64,000 nt of DNA from Streptomyces sp. NBC_00162 (GCF_024611995.1 NZ_CP102509.1:1426001-1490000), one strand, 5' to 3'. Positions 18,701 to 27,260 are shown, counted from the first letter of the stretch. Translations and numbers: made by a program. Notes: generated by a model not told the origin, from the sequence alone.

Positions 18701-18789
18701 GGTTCCTCCCAACCGAGAAGCCGATGAGGGACACCACTCACGCTGACACCGGCAGCGCCCCAGGCAGAGGGCCGCCCGGGGCCACGATC

Positions 18790-18804
18790 GGGACCAAAGG
18801 TCCC
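18790..18804. promoter_or_regulatory. DevR/OsdR-type palindrome (GGGACCAAAGGTCCC)
   Basis: A perfect 15-base inverted repeat in the USP/CBS divergent gap. It is the copy most like the mycobacterial DosR box half-site GGGAC/GTCCC. Confidence 0.55.
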
Positions 18805-18842
18805 CCTCGCCCCGGCGCCGCCCCGTTCCCCCGGTGCCGCCT

Positions 18843-18877
18843 GGCCCTTCCGGCCCCGGGACGGGGCCGTTCGGCCC
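18843..18877. promoter_or_regulatory. paired palindromes 21 bp apart upstream of the CBS gene
   Basis: GGCCCTTCCGGCCC (18843-18856) and the perfect GGGCCGTTCGGCCC (18864-18877) start 21 bases apart, two helical turns, and end 87 bases before the CBS-BON start. Confidence 0.55.
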
Positions 18878-18964
18878 TCGACCGCCGGCGGGCACCGGCG
18901 GATGGTGGGGGCACACCCAACTCAGGCACAAGCCTCGCGTGACACGGCGGAGCAGGAGGGCGTC

Positions 18965-19633
18965 ATGAAGCACATCAAGGTGGCGGATCTGATGACCGAC
19001 GAAGTCGTCTCCGTGGCCCCGGACACCGCCTTCAAGGATGTCGCCAAGCTCCTCGCCCAGCACGGCGTCTCCGGGCTCCCCGTCCTGGACGACGAGGACC
19101 GTGTGGTGGGTGTCGTTTCGCAGACGGACATCCTGGCCCGCGCGGCTCCGGCCCCGCACCCGGCCGAGCAGACCACCCCACCGGCAGGGCCGCCCACGGC
19201 CGGAGGCGTCATGTCCACGCCCGCGGTCACCGTCCACGCCGAGGAGACAGCCGCCGACGCTGCCCGGCTGATGACCCGCCGGGGCATCGAGCGGCTGCCC
19301 GTCGTGGACGAGGAGGACCGGCTGGTCGGCATCGTCACCCGCAGGGACCTGCTGCGCCTGTTCGTCCGCCCCGACTCCGAGATACGCCGGCGAGTCACCG
19401 ACGAGGTCCTCACGGAGATACTCGGCGTGCCGACCGGCGACATCGACGTCCACGTGGTGGACGGCTTCGTCACCCTGGACGGCCGCGTAGAACGCCGGAG
19501 TCAGCTGCCTGCGCTCCTCAGCCTCGTCGAACGACTCGACGGAGTCGTCGCTGTGGCATCGCACGTCGAGGCCCGGACCGACGACACACTGGCCACTCAC
19601 GCCGGCCGCGCCCGCCATGCGCAGCCGTGGTGA
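18965..19633 (+). CDS. CBS-CBS-BON domain protein
   Basis: 222 residues. Two CBS motifs: VADLMTDEVVSVAPDTAFKDVAKLLAQHGVSGLPVLDDEDRVVGVVSQTDIL, then GVMSTPAVTVHAEETAADAARLMTRRGIERLPVVDEEDRLVGIVTRRDLL. A BON-like domain follows (DVHVVDGFVTLDGRVERRSQLPALLSLVERLDGVVAV). CBS pairs bind adenine nucleotides; BON domains are usually linked to membranes or ligand binding. AGGAGG lies 8 bases before ATG 18965. Similar CBS proteins are DosR/OsdR-controlled in relatives. Two decayed relatives exist at 14071 and 19817. Confidence 0.92.
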   Translation: MKHIKVADLMTDEVVSVAPDTAFKDVAKLLAQHGVSGLPVLDDEDRVVGVVSQTDILARAAPAPHPAEQTTPPAGPPTAGGVMSTPAVTVHAEETAADAARLMTRRGIERLPVVDEEDRLVGIVTRRDLLRLFVRPDSEIRRRVTDEVLTEILGVPTGDIDVHVVDGFVTLDGRVERRSQLPALLSLVERLDGVVAVASHVEARTDDTLATHAGRARHAQPW

Positions 19634-19667
19634 AGCGGTGTCGACCCGCATGAGAGAGGCTGCAGCC

Positions 19668-19837
19668 ATGAGGCACCACGTGACCGTCGGAGTCGACGGC
19701 TCCCCCGAGAGCCGGGCAGCCGCGCGCTGGGCCGCACAGGAAGCTGTTCTGAGGCAAGTACCCATGCTGCCGCTCCGGTGGCCGTCGTCGCCCACGAGGA
19801 GAAGGGAGCAGAGGCCATGAAACACCTTCGAACGTGA
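19668..19837 (+). pseudogene. universal stress protein with most of its middle deleted
   Basis: ATG 19668 opens a normal USP start (HHVTVGVDGSPESRAAARWAAQEAVLRQ). About 30 residues in, the sequence jumps to a USP-like C-terminus in another frame (THAAAPVAVVAHEEKGAEA, 19760-19816), comparable to HAACPVAVVPHH of the intact protein at 10478. The roughly 90 residues with the ATP site are gone, so it is a deletion derivative. Confidence 0.6.
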
Positions 19838-20060
19838 CCCGCCCGGCCGTGACCGTGACGAAGGACGCCTCCATCCGTACCCGGCGTGGTGGACGTGAAG
19901 GCGGACTTCACCGTCCCCGTATACGCATGAGGAGTTCATCGACGACGACGGGCACCCGGTCGGTGTCGTCTCCGAAGCCGACCAGCTCCGTCGGCGGACC
20001 ACCTCACCGGTCGTGGTCGTGGCCACGACCGAGGCCGCACAGACAGGAACAGTCCCGTGA
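19817..20060 (+). pseudogene. decayed CBS-domain gene overlapping the nitroreductase start
   Basis: ATG 19817 begins MKHLRT, then hits a stop. Fragments of a CBS protein follow in other frames: VTRPAVTVTKDASI from 19834 and DDDGHPVGVVSEADQLRRR from 19941 to TGA 20060. The last frame ends in GTGA, where GTG starts the nitroreductase, so an original coupled CBS-nitroreductase pair is inferred. Confidence 0.55.
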
Positions 20061-21049
20061 CCGCAACAATCATCGCCCCCGACACCGTCGCCGAGCTGGT
20101 CGGCGACGCCGTCACCGCCCCGTCCATGCACAACGCGCAACCGTGGAAGTTCGTGTTCAGCCCTGATGGCAATGTCATCGAGCTGCACGGCGACCTGGAC
20201 CGTGCCATGACACGAACCGATCCGAATCACCGGGCTCTCCACCTCGGTTGTGCGGCTGCCCTGTTCAACCTGCGCGTGTCCGCGGTCCACCACGGACTCC
20301 GGGCCCGCGTGCAGTTGCTGCCCGACGACTCCCGGCCGTGGCTGCTGGCGACGGCAGCCATCGACGGACCCTCCGACGAGGACCACGAGCTCGCCGCCCT
20401 GCACGCCGCTCTCCGGCGCCGGCACACCAGCCGCTTCCCGTTCAGTGACGAGCCGGTGCCGGACGCTCTCGTGGACGGGCTGAAGGGCGCCGCCCGCCTG
20501 GAGGGTTGCCGGCTGGCCGTCCCTGGCGACTGGCACATCGAGACCGTGCTCGGGCTGGTGCGGGACGCGGAACACCGGGAGGACATCGATCCGCTCGTCC
20601 GGGAGGAGACCTCTGCCTGGACTTCCGATGCGCATGCGCCGACCGGCACACGCCGTGACGGCATCCCCGCCGCCGCGTTCGGTCCGCGAAGTTCCGGAGG
20701 CCCCTCCCCCGTACGCGACTTCGGCCGGGACCACCCTGCGGCGGATCGCGGCTGGGCCGTGTTCGAGAAGCGGCCGCAGCTGGCCCTGCTCGGCACCCAG
20801 ACGGACACGCGGGTCGACTGGCTGCGGGCCGGGCAGGCGCTGGAGCGCGTCCTCCTCCAGGCCACCTCCGACGGTCTGGCCACCTCGATGACCTCTCAGC
20901 CCCTCGAATGGCCGGAACTGCGGTGGACGGTCCGCGACCCGGTCGAGGTGATGGGCCACGTCCAGATGGTCCTGCGCCTCGGCTACGGGCCCCACGGGCC
21001 CGAAACACCCCGCCGCCCTGTCGCCGACGTTCTGGAGATCCGGGAGTAG
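20057..21049 (+). CDS. Acg-type nitroreductase family protein
   Basis: 330 residues. SVAELVGDAVTAPSMHNAQPWKF-like opening (here VAELVGDAVTAPSMHNAQPWKF), then NHRALHLGCAAALFNLRVSAVHHG and TSRFPFSDEPVPDALVDGL; C-terminal RAGQALERVLLQATSDGLATSMTSQPLE. These are marks of the Acg/Rv2032-like flavoproteins, DosR-regulated in M. tuberculosis and thought to bind or sequester FMN. GTG 20057 overlaps the stop of the decayed CBS gene; AGGA lies ~9 bases upstream. Reductase activity is uncertain for this subfamily. Confidence 0.88.
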   Translation: MTATIIAPDTVAELVGDAVTAPSMHNAQPWKFVFSPDGNVIELHGDLDRAMTRTDPNHRALHLGCAAALFNLRVSAVHHGLRARVQLLPDDSRPWLLATAAIDGPSDEDHELAALHAALRRRHTSRFPFSDEPVPDALVDGLKGAARLEGCRLAVPGDWHIETVLGLVRDAEHREDIDPLVREETSAWTSDAHAPTGTRRDGIPAAAFGPRSSGGPSPVRDFGRDHPAADRGWAVFEKRPQLALLGTQTDTRVDWLRAGQALERVLLQATSDGLATSMTSQPLEWPELRWTVRDPVEVMGHVQMVLRLGYGPHGPETPRRPVADVLEIRE

Positions 21050-21196
21050 ACACCCCTCAGGGCGCGAGAGGCCCATGAGTCCTGCGGCGAACACCCCGCC
21101 GATCGGCACCTGCCGGTGGATGCCCGGTGACCACGTCCGCCACCACGGCGGCCGCCGCGAGCCGCACGGTCAGGCTGGTCCTGGTCGGTGGCGGGC

Positions 21197-21793
21197 TCAG
21201 TCGTCGGCGCCTCCCTGTCCGGGTCGCAGACGGCCGGACCACCGGGGCTCGACGCTCTCCCATTCGCTTTCCCACGCTCGTCCGCTGCGCGCGTCGACGA
21301 CCCGAAGGCGTACGTAGACGACCGCGCCGGCTGCGAGCGCGATTCCGGCCGAGGCTCCGGTGCCGAGGCTGATGGCGTTCACAGCGATGTCGGCCGTGCC
21401 GGGCGGGGCGGTGGTCGCATTGCCCTTGCCGTCGATCCAGAGGCGGACGGTGGCTCCGTTTCGGGTCGCTGCCGGAACCGGCACGGTTTCCGTGTGGACG
21501 CGGTGTGAGGTGTCCCGCCAGGTCGCGGGAGCCACCGGGACGGGGCGGGTGCCCGGCCCTGACCCGGCCCGGTAGGTGGTTGCGCCGACTGTCACGGCCG
21601 TGACGGAATTCCGGTGGCGTGCGATCTCTGCCGCGGCGCGACTGGCGTCCGTCCAGGCGCTTCGTCCGACCGCGACACCGCAGATCACGGCCAACAGGCA
21701 GGCCAGCATGAAGGTGGTGCGCAGGCGGGCTCGGCTGCGGTCGGCGTCACGACGGAGCGGATTGCCTCCTGCCCCCGGCGTGCGGTGGTGCAT
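21197..21793 (-). CDS. Rv1733c-like two-segment membrane protein
   Basis: 198 residues. A basic N-terminus leads into a first membrane segment (TTFMLACLLAVICGVAVG), an extracytoplasmic-type middle with TVPVPAATRNGATVRLWIDGKGNATTAPP, and a second hydrophobic segment (GIALAAGAVVYVRLRVV) before a basic tail. This layout and the WIDGKGN motif match the Rv1733c family, a DosR-regulon membrane protein of unknown function. GGAGG is 6 bases before ATG 21793. Possibly co-transcribed with the small gene at 22050. Confidence 0.8.
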   Translation of the reverse strand: MHHRTPGAGGNPLRRDADRSRARLRTTFMLACLLAVICGVAVGRSAWTDASRAAAEIARHRNSVTAVTVGATTYRAGSGPGTRPVPVAPATWRDTSHRVHTETVPVPAATRNGATVRLWIDGKGNATTAPPGTADIAVNAISLGTGASAGIALAAGAVVYVRLRVVDARSGRAWESEWESVEPRWSGRLRPGQGGADD

Positions 21794-21831
21794 GGCGCGC
21801 CTCCGTGCTGCGTCCGTGCCGGCCCGCCTGC

Positions 21832-22050
21832 TCAGGCGGCGAGTTCGGCGCCGATGTGGTGGGCCCAGGTCTGTATCCGCTCGGGGTTGCGGAAGTCGCC
21901 GCCCTTGCCTTGGCGGACCAGTGCCTTGGCGAGGAACCCCGCGGTCCTGGCCACGGCGACGTGGCCCCATGGGCCGGACGGCGTGGGCAGATCCAGCAGG
22001 GCGGGCCTGCGAGGCTCTTTGGGCCGGGTCTGGATCCGTATGCGCTGCAT
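21832..22050 (-). CDS. conserved small protein of unknown function
   Basis: 72 residues from ATG 22050 (GAGGG upstream). Basic start (QRIRIQTRPKEPRRPALLDLPTPSGPWGHVAVART) and an ordered-looking C-terminus (GFLAKALVRQGKGGDFRNPERIQTWAHHIGAELAA). Codon use is typical of the neighbours. No family is recognised. A perfect regulator-type palindrome lies about 105 bases upstream, so it probably heads a small operon with the Rv1733c-like gene. Confidence 0.6.
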   Translation of the reverse strand: MQRIRIQTRPKEPRRPALLDLPTPSGPWGHVAVARTAGFLAKALVRQGKGGDFRNPERIQTWAHHIGAELAA

Positions 22051-22152
22051 CGTGCTCACCCTCTTCGGGGAAGCGTCGCCGGAGCGGCGTCCGTGTTCCA
22101 CGATCGCGCCGCGAGGCAGATGGGCCGCAGGGCCGGGGGCCGCTCCGGTGCG

Positions 22153-22166
22153 GGGCCGATCGGCCC
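22153..22166. promoter_or_regulatory. DevR/OsdR-type palindrome (GGGCCGATCGGCCC)
   Basis: Identical to the perfect copy at 9563. A separate 20-base perfect palindrome (22181-22200) lies 31 bases away centre to centre; that one may instead be the terminator of the stress gene ending at 22252. Confidence 0.5.
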
Positions 22167-22251
22167 GGGCCCAGGCAGCGGGCGGGCCCCGGGGCCCGCC
22201 CGGACCGAGCCGCGACTGCGCGCCACCCGCTCGACGCCGGCCGGCGGGAAG

Positions 22252-22701
22252 CTACTCCACGGGTACGTCCGGCCGGATGATCGCGACCGGACACGGAGCG
22301 TGCAGCGCCACCTGCTGGCTGACCGAACCGAGCAGGGCCCGGCGGAAACCGCCGTGGCCGCGGCTTCCCACGACCAGCATGTCGGCGCCCTCTGCCTGGT
22401 CCACCAAGACCTCGGCGGGATTGCCCCGCACCAGGCGCTCGTGGACCTGGGAGGCACCGCCCTCGCCGAGGACCGTGCGTACCTCCTCGACCAGACGTCG
22501 CTCGGCCTCCTCCTCGTCGAAATCGGCGTCCACCGCCGGAGCCGACCACGATCCCGCACCGGGCAGGTCCCAGGCGGAAACCACTTCCACTTTCCCGCCC
22601 ACCAGGCCTGCGTACCGGACCGCCCAGCGCAGCGCGGCCCGGGACGAAGGCGATCCGTCGACACCCACTACAACGCGCGGAGTCTCAAGCTGGCTGTCCA
22701 T
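22252..22701 (-). CDS. single-domain universal stress protein
   Basis: 149 residues, one UspA fold. RVVVGVDGSPSSRAALRWAVRYA opens it and ADMLVVGSRGHGGFRRALLGSVSQQVALHAPCPVAIIRP carries the full G-2X-G-9X-GS ATP motif. It follows the ADH and split-barrel genes on the same strand with an 82-base gap and is probably part of the same transcription unit. Confidence 0.92.
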   Translation of the reverse strand: MDSQLETPRVVVGVDGSPSSRAALRWAVRYAGLVGGKVEVVSAWDLPGAGSWSAPAVDADFDEEEAERRLVEEVRTVLGEGGASQVHERLVRGNPAEVLVDQAEGADMLVVGSRGHGGFRRALLGSVSQQVALHAPCPVAIIRPDVPVE

Positions 22702-22783
22702 CCCGACTCACCCTTTCGATGGCTGTACATCCACAGTGTGCGAGGCAGGTCCGCCCCGCCACGCGGAGCGGCCGTACCCGCGC

Positions 22784-23470
22784 TCATGACTCGTGCGCCA
22801 CGCGACGGCCGGTGAGCCGGACCGGGGTGAGTTTCATCCAGTGGGTGCGCGGGCCTCCGGCCCAGGGCTCGGACCGGGCCGTGGCCGTCAGGTGCTGGAT
22901 CTCCTCCGGGTCCGTGACGGATTCCAGCTCACCCACGGCCAGGACGCTCCAGCCGCCGGCGGTGACGTCGTCGATGTTGTCGATCTCGAAGGCCACCTCC
23001 GTACCTGCCGCTCTGGCCGCGAGGGCTTCCGCGGCGGTGCGGAACGCGATGTCGGGGCCTGCGATCAAGTAGTTGACCGGGAGAACGGCCGGCCCTTCGG
23101 GGTTGAAGACGGCGATGCGTCCCACTCCGTGCGTACCCAGCAGCGTTCGGCACTCGTCCTCCTCCAGCGACACCAGCGCGGTGTCGCGGCGGGCGGTGGA
23201 ACGGCCGCGGACGCGGCCTGCGCTCGCGCCGGTCAGGTCGTCGACCGTGACGCCGAGTACGTCGGCTATGCGGACGAGGGTGCCTATGGCCGGAGAGGCC
23301 GAGTGCTCCTCCAGGTAGGTGATGTAGTTGCCGTCGGCTCCGCACTTCCGGCCCAGTTCTTCACGGCTGAGGCCGAGGGCGGCGCGTCGGGCCGCCATAC
23401 GGCGGCCGAGGTCGGTCCGTCCGGCCGGCTCGTCGGCATGCTGCGGTTGGATGCTCGGCGTGGTCTTCAC
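22784..23470 (-). CDS. XRE-type HTH fused to FMN-binding split-barrel domain
   Basis: 228 residues. Residues ~20-80 are an XRE helix-turn-helix (LGRRMAARRAALGLSREELGRKCGADGNYITYLEE, SPAIGTLVRIADVLGVTVDDLTG). The rest is a pyridoxamine-oxidase-like barrel (VSLEEDECRTLLGTHGVGRIAVFNPEGPAVLPVNYLIAGPDIAFRT, WSVLAVGELESVTD). The fusion suggests a flavin- or F420-sensing regulator. GTG 23470 is used with AGGAG 11 bases upstream; GTG 23479 would overlap the ADH stop as GTGA. Both imply coupling with ADH. Confidence 0.88.
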   Translation of the reverse strand: MKTTPSIQPQHADEPAGRTDLGRRMAARRAALGLSREELGRKCGADGNYITYLEEHSASPAIGTLVRIADVLGVTVDDLTGASAGRVRGRSTARRDTALVSLEEDECRTLLGTHGVGRIAVFNPEGPAVLPVNYLIAGPDIAFRTAAEALAARAAGTEVAFEIDNIDDVTAGGWSVLAVGELESVTDPEEIQHLTATARSEPWAGGPRTHWMKLTPVRLTGRRVAHES

Positions 23471-23475
23471 GGCAC

Positions 23476-24552
23476 TCACTGCTCCTGAGGCGGTACGGCG
23501 ACGGTGTCGTGCTGCGGTCCGCCGAGCACGACCTTGAGGGCGCCGGTGTCGCCGGCGCGGGAGAAGACGTCGTACGCCTCTTCCATCTGGTCCAGCTCGA
23601 AGCGGTGGGTGACCATCGCGGCCCCGGGGAGGCGGCCCGCGGCCATCATGCGCAGCAGCATGGGGGTCGAGTGGGTGTCGACGAGACCGGTGGTGATGGT
23701 GACGTCCTTGATCCAGAGGTCTTCGAGGTGCAGGGTGGCGGGCTTTCCGTGGACGCCGATGTTGGCGACCCGTCCGCCGGGGCGGACCATCCGGGTGCAC
23801 ATCTCGAACGTCTCGGGCACACCCACGGCCTCGATGACCACGTCTGCGCCGAGCCCCTCGGTCAAGTCCTCGACCAGCCGCTCGGGCTCCTCCTCCGCGT
23901 TCGCCGTGGCGTCGGCACCGAGGTCCCGCGCGGCGGCGAGCCGGGACGCGGCGAGGTCGACGGCGATGATCCGCCCGGGGCTGTAGAGCCTCGCCGTGAC
24001 GATGGCGGCCAGGCCGATGGGTCCGGCACCGACGACGACGACCGTGTCGCCGGGGCGCACGTTCCCGTTGAGCACGCCCACCTCGTAGGAGGTCGGGAAG
24101 ATGTCGGCGAGCAGTACGGCATCGTGGCTGCTCACGGCGCTGGGAAGCGGATGGACGGAGAGGTCGGCGAAGGGGACGCGTACGTATTCGGCCTGGGTCC
24201 CGTCGATGGTGTGGCCCAGCACCCAGCCGCCGCCCCCGCGGCACTGTCCGTAGCGGCCCTCACGACAGAAGCGGCAGCGGCCGCAGGCTGAGATGCACGA
24301 GATCAGGACGCGGTCGCCGGGGCGGACGCTGCGCACGTCGCCGCCGGTCTCGACGACGGTGCCGACGGCCTCGTGGCCCAGGATCCGTCCGGGGGTCACT
24401 TCGGGCACGTCGCCCTTGATGATGTGCAGGTCGGTACCGCAGATGGTGACGGCGTCGACCCGGACGATCGCGTCCGCGGCGTCCTTGACCGAAGGGTCCG
24501 GGACGTCCTGCCAGGAAGTCTGCCCGGGGCCCTGGAAGACGAGTGCCTTCAT
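23476..24552 (-). CDS. zinc-dependent alcohol dehydrogenase
   Basis: 358 residues, medium-chain dehydrogenase/reductase. Catalytic zinc ligands are in TICGTDLHIIKG and GRILGHEAVGTV; structural zinc cysteines in ISACGRCRFCREGRYGQC; NAD(P) site VVVVGAGPIGLAAIVTARLY. The substrate is not identifiable; the tail PQHDTVAVPPQEQ is unremarkable. It is first in a three-gene run with the HTH-split-barrel gene and a stress protein. A palindromic site lies 73 bases upstream. Under low oxygen it could reoxidise NADH (inference). Confidence 0.92.
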   Translation of the reverse strand: MKALVFQGPGQTSWQDVPDPSVKDAADAIVRVDAVTICGTDLHIIKGDVPEVTPGRILGHEAVGTVVETGGDVRSVRPGDRVLISCISACGRCRFCREGRYGQCRGGGGWVLGHTIDGTQAEYVRVPFADLSVHPLPSAVSSHDAVLLADIFPTSYEVGVLNGNVRPGDTVVVVGAGPIGLAAIVTARLYSPGRIIAVDLAASRLAAARDLGADATANAEEEPERLVEDLTEGLGADVVIEAVGVPETFEMCTRMVRPGGRVANIGVHGKPATLHLEDLWIKDVTITTGLVDTHSTPMLLRMMAAGRLPGAAMVTHRFELDQMEEAYDVFSRAGDTGALKVVLGGPQHDTVAVPPQEQ

Positions 24553-24624
24553 GACTGCGGCCTCTCTGTGCTGCGCGGGAAGGGGGTCACCGCCAGGCTG
24601 TGCCTACCTGCCTCCGTCCCGCTT

Positions 24625-24638
24625 GGGCCGGTCGGCCC
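24625..24638. promoter_or_regulatory. DevR/OsdR-type palindrome upstream of ADH (GGGCCGGTCGGCCC)
   Basis: Near-perfect 14-base palindrome followed after 21 bases by a degenerate copy (GGGACCAGTCGGGT, 24646). Confidence 0.5.
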
Positions 24639-24725
24639 CTCCAAAGGGACCAGTCGGGTCTCTCTCTCGCGTCGTGGTGGGTGCGACGGTGGAATCCGGC
24701 GCCACCCGTCCAGGTCCGCTGACCG

Positions 24726-24739
24726 GGGCCGGACGGCCC
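24726..24739. promoter_or_regulatory. DevR/OsdR-type palindrome (GGGCCGGACGGCCC)
   Basis: Begins 90 bases before the ATG at 24816, the same distance as the 9563 site from its gene. Confidence 0.5.
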
Positions 24740-24815
24740 CGCGGTCTGACCCGCGCGGCCCTCCCAGGGCCATGACCGGCGAGGCAGGGTGAGGACGAAG
24801 GGTTTGAGGCACACC

Positions 24816-25055
24816 ATGAGCACCACCGCCGACCGGCTCGACACCGCCCGCACCCGCCACCGCGACCTGTTCGCCCCTTACGGCAGCGGCAACCCCAAGC
24901 GGCTCCCGGTGGTCGACGCCGGCGGCACGCTCCAGGGCCCCAGGACGCACCACACCCAGGCAGCACGCCTCCCCACCGAGCCAGGGCGTACGCAGAGTCG
25001 CCGGAACCGCGGGCTCCTACCTGGTGATGGTGATGGTGACGCTGCCGAGCCATAG
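24816..25055 (+). CDS. short unknown protein, probably a 5' gene fragment
   Basis: ATG 24816 gives STTADRLDTARTRHRDLFAPYGSGNPKRLPVVDAGG, which looks coding; after about residue 40 the composition becomes Arg/Pro-rich and unlike a folded protein. It overlaps the end of the convergent helicase gene. The upstream palindrome suggests the lost full-length gene belonged to the stress regulon. I do not recognise the family. Confidence 0.4.
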   Translation: MSTTADRLDTARTRHRDLFAPYGSGNPKRLPVVDAGGTLQGPRTHHTQAARLPTEPGRTQSRRNRGLLPGDGDGDAAEP

Positions 25056-27076
25056 CAGGTCACGAGCCCGGGTCATCGCCACGAAGAGCTGGCTGCGCAG
25101 CAGTTCCTCACGCTCCCGGGCCGTCTCCGACGTCTCCGTACCGCCCGCCGTGTCGGCCTGGGTCCCGTTCGCGAGCACCGCATCGTGCCGGGGCAGGAAG
25201 ACGTTCTTGAACTCCAGGCCCTTGGCCCTGCGGTAGGTGCCCAGCTTCACCGCGTCGACGGCACGGCCGTCGTAGTGCTCCAACTGGCACACCGGGATGC
25301 CCCCTGGGTGAGCAGCCGCTGGTAGTGGCCGATGGCGCGCATGGAGGGGCACAGCAGGGCGGTGTCGGCAAGCGCCCCATCGGGCAGGGCGCGCAGGGCC
25401 TCCAGAAGTTCCCTGTCGTGGGCGTCCACCGTGGGCCTGGTGACGCGTACGACGTCCCCGTCGTGGTAGGTGAGGTCGACATCGCGGCGGCCCGGGGTTC
25501 GCATGCCGTCGAGGTCCTCGAAGGCATCGTCGGCCACGACGGTGAGGGCCGCGTCCAGGATCTGCTTGCTGTTCCTGTAGTTGGTGCGCAGCACCTGCCC
25601 GCGGTCGCCGCGGATGTCGATGCCCGCGTCGGTGAGGCGGAAGCCGCCCGGGTACACGGTCTGCTGGCCGTCTCCGACGAGCAGCAGACCGTTGGGCACA
25701 TCACCGACGAGCGCGTGCAGGAGGCGCACGCCGACAAGCGTGAGGTCCTGGACCTCGTCGACGATGACGGCCGCGTACGGGGGCCGCTCGCGCCGGCGTG
25801 ACGCTTCGGCCAGGGCGAGGGAGAGGACGTCGTTGAAGTCGTGGACGCCGCGCTCGCCGCGCAGTGATTCGTACGCCTCGTACAGCTCCCACACCGACTG
25901 CCGGTGCGTACGGTGGAGGCTCGCTTTCCTCCGCCGCCTGGGAACGGTCGCGTACTCCTCGAAGCGAGTGAGACCTCGCCCCTTGATGACGTAGTCGATC
26001 TCTTCGTGCCAATAGGTGGGGGCCGGGTCGAGCTCGGCCAGTCGGCTCTCGCGGCCGACGTGTTTCCAGGCGAGGCTGAAGGCGGTCTCGGCCTTGTCCC
26101 CGTGCAGCCGCACCGGTATGCCCCGCTCCTGCAAGAACTCCTGTGCCCAGGAGTGGAGGCTGCGGAAGTCCACCCGGTCGGCGACGGCCGGAGCCATGGT
26201 CCTGAGGAAGGTGCTCTGAACACGGGGCAGGTTGTTGGCGAAGGTGACGTACAGGATGCGGCCGGTCGTCCGCCTGGCCAGGTAGGCCGCACGGTGCAGG
26301 GCAACGACTGTCTTGCCGGTACCCGCCGGTCCGCTGATGCGTGCCGGGCCCGACCAGTTGCGGCGCACCAGTGATACCTGATCGGGGTGGAGGAAGGTCA
26401 TCCACTGCTCGATCGGCGCCCGCATCGCTCCCTTCAAGGCCGCATCACGCAGCCCTTCCAGGTCGAACAGCCCATCTGAGGAGCTTCGTTGGTGGCGCTC
26501 GGATGCTGACGACACCTGCTGGTCGACCGCCGACCCCGCATGATCCGGGAACACCCGCTCGAGATGGTCGGCGATCGCCCGGACCGACTCCACCCGCAGC
26601 CTGTGCCGCTGCGCCAGCAACACCGGGCCGATCTCGTGTTCACCCAGGAGCCGTATCCGGCCGAGGCCCGCGTCGCGACTCTGCCCGGCGAACACCATGA
26701 GCGGCTGGACCGCCACCGGTGACATTCCGAGGGACGCCACTGCGCTCTCGGCAGCCTTCGTGGCGGCGAGCAGCTTGGCCGCGTGTTCCTCCCTCGGCTC
26801 GCCGCCGGCTGTGACGTCGATGACGAAGACACCGCCGGGCCCCACCAGCAACATGTCCGCGTTGGCGGTCCGCGGCCCGGGCCACCGCCGGTCGACGCAC
26901 AACCGCCACCCGCGCGCGGTCAGTACCAACAGCTGGGCGAGAACCCGCTGCTCGCCCTCGTCGGCCGCTTCCCACCGCAGGGCCTGCCGGCGGGCGGCCT
27001 GCCACTGCTCCCGGAGTAACCGCTCCTGCCGCCGCGCGTCCTGCGCCCGCTGCGATGCCGCCCCGCCTGCCCCCAT
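25017..27076 (-). pseudogene. NERD-domain UvrD/Rep-like helicase, one frame break
   Basis: About 686 residues if repaired. The N-terminal part has a nuclease-related NERD-like core (ANADMLLVGPGGVFVIDV). The helicase follows with Walker A GPAGTGKT, YVTFANNLPRV, Walker B VDEVQDL, LLVGDGQQTVYPGGF, TNYRNSKQI and, after the break, GTYRRAKGLEFKNVFLPR and motif VI FVAMTRARDLLWL. The frame is lost at a C5 run (25300-25304); one more base joins LLTQG to GIPVCQLEHYDG. ATG 27076 has GAGGGGG nearby. Role in DNA repair or defence is a family-level guess. Confidence 0.82.
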
Positions 27077-27260
27077 ACCAGCCCCCTCGTACGCGGAGTA
27101 GCGATCATAGGACGGAACGCGACCGGAACGGCAGGGCGCATGCCCGCCTGCCGTACGACGGTCCGGCCCGTGGCTTGCCGCAGCCAACCTCGCTTGGGTC
27201 GTCCCCGAACGTCCGGCCTGGCTGCTCCTCTTACGATGGTCGAATCGACAGAGGAGCAGC

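Noticed and set aside
17792..21109. Minus-strand frame of about 1105 codons
   Set aside because: Only the last ~300 codons (USP) are real; the remainder is antisense to the CBS and nitroreductase genes.
22181..22200. 20-base perfect palindrome ggcgggcccc/ggggcccgcc
   Set aside because: It could be counted as a regulator site, but it lies 50 bases past the USP stop and lacks the central NNNN spacing, so a terminator or chance GC palindrome is more likely.
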